Of a stretch of 64,000 nt of DNA, positions 43,384 through 55,215 are shown in pieces; positions within the stretch are counted from its first letter, which is position 1; each line of letters begins with the position of its first letter. Below the pieces are notes generated by a model, which made no database searches, was not told where the DNA came from, and worked only from the letters and a program-made list of their open reading frames with translations. The translations under genes and the position numbers were made by a program. The DNA is from Leptodontidium sp. MPI-SDFR-AT-0119 (Eukaryota; Ascomycota; Leotiomycetes; Helotiales; Leptodontidiaceae): NCBI GenBank assembly GCA_020726505.1, contig JAHLEZ010000040.1, forward strand, positions 1 through 64,000. Reading direction: 5' to 3'.

Positions 43384-45754
43384 GGTGAGCCGGCGGGGTG
43401 GGGGTCGGTGCGGAGCTCCAGTTTGCCAGTTCGAAGGGTGAGTGCGTTGAGTTTGGACTGGTTTGCTTGAAGATAGGGAATTCGAGGGTGGAGACAAGAT
43501 GTGATGTGATGCGACGGGATGCTCAAAAGAGAAGCAGAGCAAGGCAATTGAGTCTGAGATCGAGTCTCAGACAAGTGCAGTTGTGCAGGAGGGCGACATT
43601 GAAGTTGAGAAGTTGTCGGTTTGTGGGAGATTAAGAAAGAAAGGCAAGGATGGCTCGTTGTGTGCGCGGAGTGGAAAGACTAGTGTCCTTTTTTTGACCG
43701 TTGTTGTTGTTTATCGGCTAGCGAGTTGAGGGGATTTTGGAACTCGAGAGTGTGTTTTGGTGGGTGACGGGCAGGAATTAAGCGATTTCCTCCTCACCTT
43801 TCGAAATCAGGCAGGCAAGAAAGCCTTATCGCGGTGATTGATTTTGCTCCATGATGAGATAAGGACCGCTATTCACCACTTTGTGCTTCTTCCCTCTTGC
43901 CTCAGAGGGCTTGATGGTAGGGTCTTTAGGAGCCTTTGGACTTGAAAGACTTTTAGAGGAAGGAGGAACAGAACAAGACCGGAATGGACAGGATATGACC
44001 TAGGTATTATGCAAAACGCACGGCTTCGTCTGATCTGGTGTTACCATCCAATGTACCCATTCCCATACCCCTCCATTCTGCTTATGTGCAAGATAAGAGA
44101 TAGGACTCGGCTGAACCATTGGTTCATGCAGCGTGGCAGTTGAATGGACGTTAGACAGCCACACAAGCACAATTTCTCTATCAGCAAGTATAGCCTCCCC
44201 ACGAAACTACCGTCGCATCTCACAACCCACTTTCCGCCTCTCCTCTGTGCTTTGTACTCATTTCATTCCCAAAGAACCAATATGACAGATCCCAAGCAGA
44301 AGGTTCACTAACTCCTCCCTCCCTCTGGATCCACAAACCCAAGCTCAAGCCCAAGACCGAGTCCAAGACATCACGATGAACAAGAGTGAAACCTATGCCT
44401 GCGCAGATCACAAACACGGAACAACACATCGACCGCTCCACAAGCCAAGCAGTGTTCTCGGTTCTCAATGACCAATATCCATTGGATTGTTGACGTCGAA
44501 CAGAGTGGTTCCATGCAGTACCTCTTGCAACACAAACTTCCTCAAGTCTCGACCAACGATTGGTGATCTACATACACATATCCATGCATATATGATGCAA
44601 GTTCGTTGCAGTCGTGCGTCGTTGTACGAGGGACTCGCTTCAGAACTACCCAGGTAGATAGGTAAATGCATGCATGTACGTTCCCGTCGCGAGAGAAGCT
44701 TTTCTTGGTTCTGGTAGCTACATGTACATTTACAGGGAGAAACAGAGGCAGAATTGAGGGACATTGGTGATGCATTGCATGCAGCAAACGGTTAGCTCAT
44801 TCCTTCTTATCGTTGGTAGATAGATCGGTCAAGCCTTTGCATTGAGTAAGAACGGATGGGAGGACATATGTGGCTGTGATGGGATGAGGCGAGGTTTGTG
44901 AGAGTTTGGGAGAGTTTAGATGGCACAACGGCCTTGGGTTGTTGAGACTAAACAGTGAGAGCTTGTACGGCTGTACAGGAATAGCAGGATTGAGATTGTG
45001 GTATATGAAGATCCCCTGGTCTCCCAGAAGAGATTCCCTAGACCTTAGCAACAGTTCTTGCCTTCTCTTAAATAGATAAGGAGTATATGAGCATGAGGCT
45101 GGCTTTGGGTGTCGAGTGTCTAGTGATCTTGATCTCGCTCCGTCTTGGCCTTGGTATGTTGGCTGCTTAGATATTGGAATGCGTGCCACCGAGACGTGAT
45201 GTTGTGGAACGGAAAGGTAGGAAGAGCAGAAATGCATAAGGACAAGCGTGTAAGGTAGGTAGGTATTTCAAAGCAAGCAAGCAGACAAGCAAAAAAAAAA
45301 AAAAAAAAAAAAAAAAGGGGGAATGCGATAGATGCAATGCAGAACATGTGACAAATTCAACGTTTGGCTGTGTATTGCACTTGCTAATGTTTTATGTATC
45401 GCATTGCATCTCATTCCAGCAGAGGGCCAAAAACTTCGCGAGAGAAGGAAGAGAGTCTTGATGAAGTGACTTTCACTCTGGCTCTTGGAGCAGAGACTTG
45501 CGAATGGCCAGTCCTTTATTCCTTGGAACGCATCTCGCAAGAGATGTCTATTGCCTTTGCAGCTCCAGCTTCAGCTTCCCAGACTGTCATGCATTTCATT
45601 TCTTTTCATGCCAGGTCTACACGTATGCACCCATAACCTCCCTCCAATTCCCCCAAAACTCCGATGCTATGCCCATCCCATGCAGAAAAGCAAACTTTTC
45701 ATCCTATCCTTTGTGTCTGTAGCTATCCATCCGTAGCCACTCTGATCATATCCT
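43384..45754. other. Long promoter/intergenic region with an A26 tract
   Basis: There is no supported gene. A 26-base A run lies at 45291-45316 just after (AAGC)n-type repeats. Minus ORFs such as 44797-45237 have no domain. Confidence 0.4.
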
Positions 45755-46676
45755 TTATGCGGATGCGGATGCTAGTGTGATGTATGCCCTCAATGCCGCC
45801 TCTGCGTTTCCATCGTGGGATTTCAGTAAGTCTGTTGCTTTGATCTTGGATAGTTCTAGTTCGTCGATCTGAGGGGGGTGTTAGTGGTTTGCCGAGGAGG
45901 GGTTTGGAGGATAAGGGAATGAATGGCATTGAAAAATATTGGGAAGTATTGAGAAGAATAGCAAGTCTAGAGGGCGTTTGAAAGGCGATTGTTTGCAGAG
46001 AGCAGAAGAAGAAGCGTAAATAAAGAGGAAAGTGTTCTTTAAGTACTTGAAGAAGGGGCAGTTGTGAATCTGCTAAAGGAATGAGAAGCATGAAGCCTTT
46101 GCAGAAGCCCAAGCCAAAGCGAGCACAGACAATTGGTGCTTTCGCTGCAATTGAAATATCCTTGCATGCACCAAAATAGACAGAGAGCTTCTCTTGCAAT
46201 AGGATGGACAAACAGTTCTTGTTCTGAGACAGAATGACCACTTCCACAAGGCTTTGCAGACCAAGTGCAGAGTAACTGGTAAATATTGACCAACTTGTGC
46301 AAGAACCGCTCCAAGCCAAACTCTTCCCAATGGTACAATGATGTAAAGAAACCTCAGTCAGACTTACCAACAAAGTAACATCCGCAGGATCAACTTTCAC
46401 CGTCTTCTTAACCACTTTCTGCTCACCCTTCTTCGCAACTGCACCATTTGTAGCCCCCACACCGGCACCACCACCACTCAACCTCTCCATCGCCTTCCTC
46501 ACAGCCTCTTGATCTACATCTTTGCCCGCCGACTCGTCATCTCTAGGCGTATCGAGGGAGGAGAGAGCTGCTGCTGCTTTGCGGTCTTCGGCTGACTTGG
46601 CTGCGACTGGGATCTCGTCGTCGACGTCGCCTGTTGTCGCGCCTTCGACTATTGTAGGAGGTTGTGTTTCTGCCAT
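45755..46676 (-). CDS. HYPK-like NatA-associated UBA protein
   Basis: Exon 1 (46368-46676) and exon 2 (45755-45868) join in phase 0 across a 499-nt intron that is long for this genome, giving 140 residues. Residues 1-80 are acidic and disordered (MAETQPPTIVEGATTGDVDDE). From about residue 88 the conserved C-terminal UBA-like domain reads KVDPADVTLL then IDELELSKIKATDLLKSHDG and AEAALRAYI, matching HYPK and the NAC-alpha UBA. HYPK binds the ribosome-associated N-terminal acetyltransferase NatA and modulates it. Splicing is certain because the unspliced frame loses the domain after VTLL. Regulation is not visible. Confidence 0.92.
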
Positions 46677-47114
46677 TATGATGGAGATAGGAGGGGTGAA
46701 GATGTGTCTCTGGATTGTCTCGGGAGCTTCTTGTGAATTGGGAGGTGGTGTAGAGACAGTTGATAGCTAGTGAGGAGAGGTCGTTGGAATTAACAACTTT
46801 TGGTGGGGGGACGGTTCTTTGGTGGAGTAGAACACTCACTAACAGAATTCTACCATAACTTAACCTTAAAGCAGCAGCGTTCTTCGGAGCTAGGAACAAC
46901 CCTTTCCGACCGGCTCGCTTCCCACAATGACTCCATTCTGAGATGATTGATTCCCTTCACCTCGAATATCTCTCCTCCTGAACAATCTTTCTTCGAGCTG
47001 ATTTTTTGAGCCTATTCCCAAAGCTTGCTACACAATACCCTTTGCATCCTAACATCATTCAACATTTCAATTGCATCTATCAATTCTTCTGCACCCTCAG
47101 ATACCTTACACACA

Positions 47115-48741
47115 ATGGCAGAGCTCACTGGCCGCCCCGCCAAGTCCACAGCTGCTGCCGCTGCCCCTCCATCCTCGTCATCATGGTCTCCCAGCTCCTG
47201 GACCAGCAAACCCATCAAGCAAGACGCCATCTATGAAGACCGCAAAGCCGTCGAGAAGTCTCTCTCCAAGCTAGAACGTCTCCCTCCCATCGTCACTCCC
47301 ACCGAAATCGAGAAATTGAAAGCCAGTCTCCGAGATGTGGCTCTCGGTAAGGCATTCCTCCTCCAGGGCGGTGACTGCGCAGAACTCTTCGACTATTGCG
47401 AGGAGAATGCAATTGAGTCTAAGATCAAACTTCTCCTCCAGATGAGTCTGGTGCTTATTTGGGGCTCGAATAAGCCTGTTGTGAGAATTGCGAGGATGGC
47501 TGGCCAGTATGCGAAGCCGAGATCAAGTCCGACGGAGCTGGTTGATGGTGTTGAGACTCCTTCTTTTAGAGGAGATATCTTGAATGGATTTGAAGTTGGA
47601 GAGAGAGCTCTTGATCCAGCGCGTCTTGTTAGGTAATTATCCTTCCAGTGTCCTTGCCTCCATTTCTCCTCTCATCTCCGCTGCCCTGGCTCTTTACCCT
47701 TCCATCTTCCCTCCCTCCCTCCTCCCTCTGTTCTCTCCTCCTCCTCCTCCTCCTCCTCCTCCTCCTCCTCCTCCTCCTTACTCAGCTAACCCAGCCAGTG
47801 CCTACTTTCATTCTGCATCCACCTTGAACTTCATCCGTGGCTCCATCGCCTCCGGAATTGCTGATCTCCATCGTCCTCTCGATTGGGGTCTCGGTCACGT
47901 TCAAGACCCGGAGCTACAAACCAAATACTCCAGCATCGTCTCCTCAATCACCGATTCCCTTCGCTTCATGCGTACAGTTGGTGCAGACACAGCAGGCCAA
48001 CTCCAAACTGTAGATCTCTTCACAAGTCATGAAGGTCTCCTCCTGGAGTACGAACAGCGTCTCACCAGATTCCTCAAGAATCCTACAAAGTCCCAAGACT
48101 CTTCGCGTGCTCCTGGTACTACAGCAGATGACGGTAAATCTTACTACAACACTTCTGCTCATTTCCTCTGGGTCGGAGACCGCACAAGACAGATCGACGG
48201 TGCTCATATCGAGTACTTCCGTGGCATTGCCAACCCTATCGGCGTCAAGATTGGCCCAACCACCTCCCCCTCCGACCTCCTAGCCCTCCTCCGCACCCTC
48301 AATCCTTCAATTGAAGTCGGCAAGATCACACTCATCACCAGATACGGCGCGTCAAAAGTCAGATCCCTCCTCCCAACACACATCAAAACCGTCGAAGGCA
48401 GCGAGTACGCCCGCAGCGTCGTCTGGCAATGCGATCCCATGCACGGCAACACCAGGTCAACATCCACCGGCATCAAGACCAGACAATTCACTGACATCCT
48501 TTCGGAGCTACAAGAAACTCTTGCCATCCACAAAGAAGAAGGCAGCTATCTCGGCGGTGTCCATCTCGAATTGACGGGAGAAGCTGTCACCGAGTGCACT
48601 GGTGGCAGCGAGGGCCTCAATGAAGATGATCTGTCTCTCAACTACACCAGCTTCTGCGACCCGAGACTCAATGAGAAGCAAGCCCTTGAGCTAGCTTTCT
48701 TGATTGCTGGTCATTATCGTGGAGAGGAGAAGCAGCTGTAG
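47115..48741 (+). CDS. Class II 3-deoxy-D-arabino-heptulosonate 7-phosphate synthase
   Basis: This is the first enzyme of the shikimate pathway: phosphoenolpyruvate plus erythrose 4-phosphate gives DAHP. Exon 1 (47115-47632) and exon 2 (47799-48741) give 486 residues, normal for the class II (plant-like) family. Landmarks: LPPIVTPTEIEKLKASL, KAFLLQGGDCAELF (metal-site Cys), GRIARMAGQYAKPRSSP-like VRIARMAGQYAKPRSSP, DILNGFEVGERALDPARL, AYFHSASTLNFIRG, FLWVGDRTRQIDGAHIEYFRGI, NPIGVKIGP, VVWQCDPMHGNT, LGGVHLELTGEAVTEC and FCDPRLNEKQALELAFLIA. The N-terminus is Ala/Ser-rich and not clearly a targeting peptide. The 166-nt intron contains a long CTC/CCT microsatellite before the acceptor. The gene is intact. 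Confidence 0.96.
47728..47778 (+). repeat. CCT/CTC microsatellite inside the DAHP synthase intron
   Basis: More than a dozen CCT triplets fill the 3' half of the intron and form an extended polypyrimidine tract just before the acceptor at 47798. Confidence 0.9.
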
Positions 48742-49650
48742 GCCTAACTAGCAGGCCATTGTCTGTTTTCTGTCTTTCTGCCTGATTTTCGAAACTGAAC
48801 TTTTCTTCCCACTTCTCCACAATCAATCAAACTTTTTGTTCTTCATCAAGAACGCCACGACATCATCTCTTCAACGAAAACATCTCCCCCCCATCTTCTC
48901 TATCTCCTCCTCTCTACATCAGCACACCTGCACTTACACTTCCTATGGCACTGTCTTGTTTTTGCCATCATCTCATTCAACCCCCTTCTTCTCTGCGGAC
49001 ATCTCTCGAATTTTCTTGTAGCGTTCATGTGCACACAGTTGTCTGCACCTCACCACCAGCGCACACATCAACAGCGTCTGCCCTCTTCCCGCTCCTCGCC
49101 CTGTGCTTTCTCCATCAATTGCCCCATCACCTTGGACGCTGATTCTCGTTTGGTTCAAACATTCGAGTCTCATCTTCCTCTGCGTTCTCTTTCCTCACAG
49201 AAATTGGAGAGACAGTCTACACAGCTCTTCCTCAATCCCAGACAACACAGAGCATACTCTGCAGACCCATCGGACCTCTGGTGGTGTAATTGCAAACTTA
49301 ATCCGCATCTGCTTGATCTGGGCATCGTTCGTCAAGTTCCCTAGCTTTCTTTTCGAACCTGAACAGCAGAACATCTCAACCGCAGCAGAAGTTCGAGTTT
49401 ACTTTTTGTGGCAGCGTCCACCACCCCCTGCATGTATCTCCCTCCTCCTGCATGATCTATGACAATTACTGATCATCCTGAAGACACATCTCAAGCTCCC
49501 CTCACCGCCAAAATCCTCCTCGTCTTCTTCTCCGGCCCTCCTTCAAAACAACACGGCCAATTCCCACAACCTCACGTCCGTACTCTGGAACAGACAAAGT
49601 TCTACCCTCGTTTTGCGGCCAGAAGACTTGAAGATACCAGAACATCCCCT
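48742..49650. other. 3' flank, pyrimidine-rich, no gene
   Basis: No supported gene is present. CT-rich stretches open long but low-complexity frames on the + strand. Confidence 0.4.
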
Positions 49651-52600
49651 GCCAATTTGAAGCTGTGAGCGGTCTATCGCAACCATACTGTTGCCTCGCT
49701 AGAGGCTTTTAGAAAGAGATCTGCTGGTCTTGACAAGGAAATACGGTAGGCCAATCCTCCCCTTAGGCTAGAAGTACGACCGGCCCAGCTCTGTTTCTAT
49801 CAGCGATGACGGCATCCGAAATCCTTCCTTCTCCGTGCCTGCTGTCCATAGCGAGCCTGATTCTGCTTCCTCAAGTCCTCTTTCCGTCTTGAAGCACACA
49901 TTCAGCATCATGACTCCGATAATAACGACATTGAAAAGAATGATATGTTGTGTAAGTCAACAACGACCCTCTCCTTGCCAACTCCCTTGCTAATCATTGC
50001 AATCACAGCTTCACAACACAGAAGAACAAAGCTCAAGAGATCTTGTGAAGATGCCGAGCAAGCAGGTAAGTCTCTGCCATGAACCCTCTCCCCCTCAATG
50101 CCGACCCAGATTCGGTGTAGAGCTCTTGCCATCTTCCACCTGATTTCTCTATCTAACCCGAGAAACTCCTCGCCACCACTCCAGCACCCAAGCCTCTGGA
50201 GCTGATGACTGCCAAGGTGCTAAGCCCGTGGTATCGGAACAAGGGCTCAGTGGTCTTGATCCAGCTCTGGTCCACCTGAGAGATGAGTATGTCCTCCAGC
50301 GTTGCATATCGCAAACATCCTTCTCCTTGCCAGAACGCAGACTGACAATGAAAATAGGCCTTCTCGGTCGCGTTGAGCCCGTGGACAGGACCAAATCGAG
50401 GTCCAACAAGAAGTTTAATTCGCATCAAGCCAATCAAGACCTTTGCCGGTGCTGGTCTTTATCCAGTTTCGCTCCCGAGCTTTCAGCTTATATCTCATCC
50501 TTGAAGGAGCTCGCCGCTTCTGCTATAGATCTGCGCTTCGTCCTAGTAAGTAACCACACCATCCTCCTCACCATCTCTGTTCCTTGACTAACTTCCACCT
50601 CACCTCGCAGATCTCACAACTCAAACGGAATATCTTCCAACAAGACCAGCGGATTCCTGATACTGGGCTTCAAACCCCAAGTAAAGGTCTTGGTTCCCCG
50701 ACACACCCAGTGAAAGGCATGCGGCTCCCCAGAAGGAAAAACCTGGCCGGACCAGTGCTCGCGGTTTGACCTTGAGGTAAGACACATTCTTCATACTTCC
50801 AACCTGAAACTTCTACTAAAACTGACATTCAGGGAAGCGGTGTTTCTCATACCGAGAGGGTGAGGAGTCTGGTCATCCTCTGTTTGATGATACAAGACTG
50901 CTTGTACCAAACAACATGGTGGCCAGACTTCTCTATCCTCTCGGCATTGTGTGCACCAACTCCCTACCGAGACCTAATCTCGCCTTGGCCGGTCCCCAAC
51001 TGTTGGCTCTCCTCGACACCCACGACCTGCCAATGCGAGGAAAGTATAGGCACTGGTACTGGACAAAATCCTCAAGGTGCATTGCTGACATGCTGCCCTC
51101 TGACATTCGAGGAGAAGAAGGTAAAAATCCAGAACGATCAAGGAAGTCCAAAATTGACAACTCTCTTCCCAGGAAAGCACTTTCGCCCACGGCACTTGCC
51201 AGGCAGAGCGTGATGAATATTATGGTGGGGCCTATACCTAGGCTATCCCTACTGTAAGTCTACAAACCTCTCGCGCATCTTCAAATACTTATAAACCTTC
51301 AGATTATTGGTTTGGTGGCCTGGGTGTGGCAGCGTCAGCGGCGAAGATAAGACAACACTACGACGGGAGTTCGAATCCAAACAGGTATCCTCCTCCGGAT
51401 CTTGAGACTTGAGGTTAGTCCTTTGCGCTCCTCTCTTCCCCCCTAAAAATCGCTGCCCCCTTTCCTTTCAATCGTCTTGCCTGGCCTAGTGGCCTAATGT
51501 GGGACTTGCATTTCTTCCAAACGGGTTCATCTTCCCCGGCGCTGCTGCTAGCGCAGTCAAGCTCATCTCCCAATCCGACATTATCCCATCTGCACGAAGC
51601 TCAGTCGCCTTTTCAGTTAGTCTTCTTCAGATCAGCCACTTCCTCTTGGTGTATTTTCATATTGCTCCATTGCAAGTGCTGCATCCACTTCAAGTTGCTT
51701 TTCCAGTTCCCGACTCCAGAGGAGATGTTAACAATCATTACCTTTGCACAAACAGCCACTCCTGCTCTAAGATCTTATATCTTTTCACCATCATCTTCTT
51801 CTTTCTCAAAAGCCTGCCCATTCCTTGGTCCTAAAAGTACTGCATCCAGGGAAGATTTGCTCCTCATTCTGCAGATGTGTTTCTTCTTGCACCAGAATCC
51901 CCCTTCATCCAGAGTGTCTCTTTCAAGAAGACCTACCTTCCATTCAGACCATTATTCTGTGGGCTTTTCGTCCACGCTCCCCCGATCCTCCGCCACCGCA
52001 GAGCTCCTACACTCCATATCTCCTGTCTGCTTCAAGCGTTCATTTGCAAACCTCGTCTCTGCCCAAAGACTTCTCTGGACTGCGGTCATCAGCCATTAAT
52101 CCAAACTCTGATTTGCCAGCCGGTGCAAGTGTCTCTTCGATCCGTGAGTACCTCCTCGCTGCCAACTCGTAGCTCTCATCGAGCCTTTCAGGCAATCTGA
52201 CCTCTCTGCTCACTGCCGTCCCATGCTCTGCCTGAGTCTTCCACTCAGTATCACTGGCACTCCCCTTTTCGCTGCCAGCCTTGCGCTCGAATTGAGCCTT
52301 TCATTCGGTCTGAATTCCCCCCTTCGCTGCCAGCTTCGCGCGCCATGTTCGGCTCCCGTTCACTATCTTCAGATTGCTCAGAATTGTCCTCGCTATCGGT
52401 CTTTTCTTTTCTCTCTCTCTTGGAGCCTCCTTTTCTGCCGTTGTGTCTTCATTTCGTATCTGATTCCAAAGCATGCTGCTTGTAGGAACACTCCGAAGCA
52501 TTCCGTTTGCTAATCGTTCGTGTCTCAACAGATGCCCCTTTACCAAGCAAAATCTTGGATCGACTAAGGTATTCGATTTAGTCGTTCACAAATATCGTCG

Positions 52601-53049
52601 ACTTCGATTATGGGATCCTGCTGTACAGTCAGCCAACTTCTGGAGGGTCACATCAATGGTCAAGAATGGCGGGGCAGCTGGGAAGGAACGAGAAGTGGCC
52701 GGTGGAGCTGTAGAGTATTGCAGAGTATTGTCAGAATAGAGACCCGTCCAACATAGCCGCCTCCGGCGTGCGCCTTCGTGATATCGACGTAGACCTAGCA
52801 ATTAACCTTGGTCTTGCGATTCGCAGGAGGAGGGGGAATAGAGATTGAGTTACTCTAGGTACGTTCGTTGCCCTGAATTGAGAGGTTGATGCTGACGGTT
52901 ATAATACAGATGCAATATCCTCCAGCAAGTTCCCCGTTCCGAAAGCGACTGCGACCGGTGTCAGCATTCTGTCTAGGCATTCAAAGGGAGCGCAAACCTT
53001 CCACAAACAAAAACAAAGGGCCGAACATGCTCAGGACTGGGACTCAACG

Positions 53050-53340
53050 TCAGCTCGTCTTCAACTTGCGGATAGGTGTCTCCTTGCAGTCAAAGTACTC
53101 ATCGTGCAGGGTCACGCAAACGACGAACGCAATCTCCCACCTTTCGTGCTCGGAGAGGAAGTTGTGGATCCTATCGATGGTGTCGTACGTCTGCCAAACT
53201 GGGCTGAGGAGGATGGCGAACGCCAGCTTCAAGCACAGCCAGGCCGCGGACCATTGCGCGAAGTGGTAGAAGAGGATACCAAAGCCGCAGAACATCCCCC
53301 AGTCGAAGTCCATATGCACGCAGGCCTCGTACTTGATCAT
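53050..53340 (-). CDS. Small 96-aa protein, antisense within the intron-dense tract
   Basis: It starts MIKYEACVHMDFDWGMFCGF in the context CCGCCACCATGA, an excellent fungal Kozak sequence, after an A/C-rich leader typical of expressed genes. Codons are overwhelmingly C- or G-ending, unlike the surrounding tract. A hydrophobic, Trp/Phe-rich segment (GFGILFYHFAQWSAAWLCLK followed by LAFAILLSPVW) covers residues ~18-50 and could be one or two membrane helices. The rest is polar (TYDTIDRIHNFLSEHERWEI) and ends LKTS. No family is recognised. It lies opposite to, and between, the intron-like segments of the + strand, so it is either an independent gene or a recent insertion. Confidence 0.65.
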   Translation of the reverse strand: MIKYEACVHMDFDWGMFCGFGILFYHFAQWSAAWLCLKLAFAILLSPVWQTYDTIDRIHNFLSEHERWEIAFVVCVTLHDEYFDCKETPIRKLKTS

Positions 53341-54397
53341 GGTGGCGGTGTTGTAGGTTGATTGCGTGTGGTTGATTGATGGTGTGGAGGAGCGTTGTGT
53401 TGTTGATGTTGAAAATGGTTGGCGATGAGGAGGGCGAATTCAGCCTTGGCGCTAGCGCTCGTCACCTACCCTGGTCAGTCCCTCCCCCCCTCTGCCTCGC
53501 TCACATGACTGACTGTTGGATTAGGGAGTCTATAGAGGATTCTCTCTCGCTGGTATTGTGTCTTTGGCTTTCAAACTGAGTTCCTGAGCTGGTTTGAGAC
53601 AGGATGACCCCGGAACAGCCATTTTTTCAAGATCGAGTTTTCGACTCAAGATCACATGCAGTATTCAAAATTATCTTCGAAAGATTCAGATGCCATGCTT
53701 AAAGAAATCTTCGAAAGATCCAAGTTCTGTGATCTTGAATAGCAATCAGCGTCGAAATTTCCACCAGAGGCTTATCTGGTGCAAGAAGAGTCGTTCATTG
53801 GAGATAAACAAACAAAGCTGTAAAGAGTTCTAGTTCTTTGATCGTAAGTCTACTACTTATGCCAGTTTTACCAATGCTGATCAATGCAACAGTTCTAGAA
53901 ACAGTCCCTGAATATTCATCGCTTCCAAAATCTTTGCTTCATGGCGTCTGAAAGCTGTCTTGACAAGTTGGCGAACTTGGATGCTTCTCGCTTAACTTGA
54001 AAGGGGCTGGGCCTTGCTTCTCTTGGAACAACATTACCTGGTTTCTGACCCTGGAATCTCGATGGAGGTTTTCAACTACGTCTTTGACTGGGGTCTGCTC
54101 TGCCGTCATCCAGTACAAGTTCCTTGAGTTCGGCAGGGCGCGAGAGAGCCAACGTTCCCGACTTCAAGAACAGGGCTTGGGATTTTTTCCATCAGATAAA
54201 GGTAACGTTTCATTCTACCTTGGTACCTTTTGTAGTTACTGACCGTTGCATATTAGATGATGCAGACCGGCATGCCTTACCATCCAGAGGGATGGGTGAC
54301 CTCGAGAACACTCGCGAGCAAGTTATTCCTGACCCTCTCGTCCTTCGGGACTAGAGAGCTTGGACTTACACTCAACCCAGAACCCGGAACTCCTCCA

Positions 54398-55215
54398 CTT
54401 CTACTCAAGAAGATTTGCAATTCTCCCATAGTCTCGAATGACTCGATATTCTGGGGACCTTCGCCCTGCTCGCCCTTGACTGTGGTTTTGCTAGATAGTA
54501 GATAAAGACGGCTCCTCACCCAACCCCTTCCCTGACAACACCAAGCACTCCGAAGCTCGCCACAATGCCTGCCACTTCTACTCAAGGAAAGCTGCAAGTC
54601 TTCCCTCGTTTCGAAATGACTCGGTATTGTGGGTCCATGGGAGCCGTCTGCTCTCCAGCTCCATTCCTCTGTCCGCGCTCCCCGCATGAATGGATATGGA
54701 GAGCACTGCCGTTGGCCATGAACAGCATGTACTCTCCGGTTTCCACGGGCCCACACTTCAATAACGCGCTGTTGGTAGCTATTCTCCATACCGACCCCCT
54801 CTATCCTTCCATCGGGGTTACAATTTGGCTAGATGGCTGTGGTCAACTAAACAGCACCGTCCCGTTTCTACTCGCGGCAAGTTGCAAGTCGTTCGAGACG
54901 ACTCGCTATTGGGAGCAACTGAAGCTGTTTTGGAAGGTAGGGTGAGAGAGGGGTCGGGATTGTCACTGCTCTGCGATCTCCGCTGAGGTCTCTGGAAATC
55001 CTGGTCTGTCTGTCAATCTGCCTTTCGAAACAGCTTCGGTTGCTTCTGATAGCGAGTTGTTGGGACCATTTTGCTTCTACTCGAGGGAAGTTTCAGGCCG
55101 TTTGAAATGACTCGGTATTGTCGGAGGAGCATCGGTTTACTTTTGATATACCTGGGTGTTTCGTTTCTGCTGGAAGTCAGTTGCTGGTCGTTTGAAATGA
55201 CTCGGTATTGTGACG
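54398..55215. repeat. Five dispersed copies of a ~55-bp motif
   Basis: Related sequences begin at about 54398, 54575, 54864, 55073 and 55163. Each has the layout TTCTACTC / AAGTTGCAAG / TTYGAAATGACTCGGTATTGT with substitutions. The last three are the most alike at the ATGACTCGGTATTG end. On the + strand several read SFEMTRYC. On the minus strand the first two lie in a 170-codon open frame (54277-54789). Spacing is irregular (90-290 bp), so this is not a simple tandem array. Confidence 0.65.

Noticed and set aside
51300..51400. Possible second tRNA (GAGTTCGAATCC near 51368)
   Set aside because: The B-box-like word is present but no acceptor, D or anticodon stem can be formed around it.
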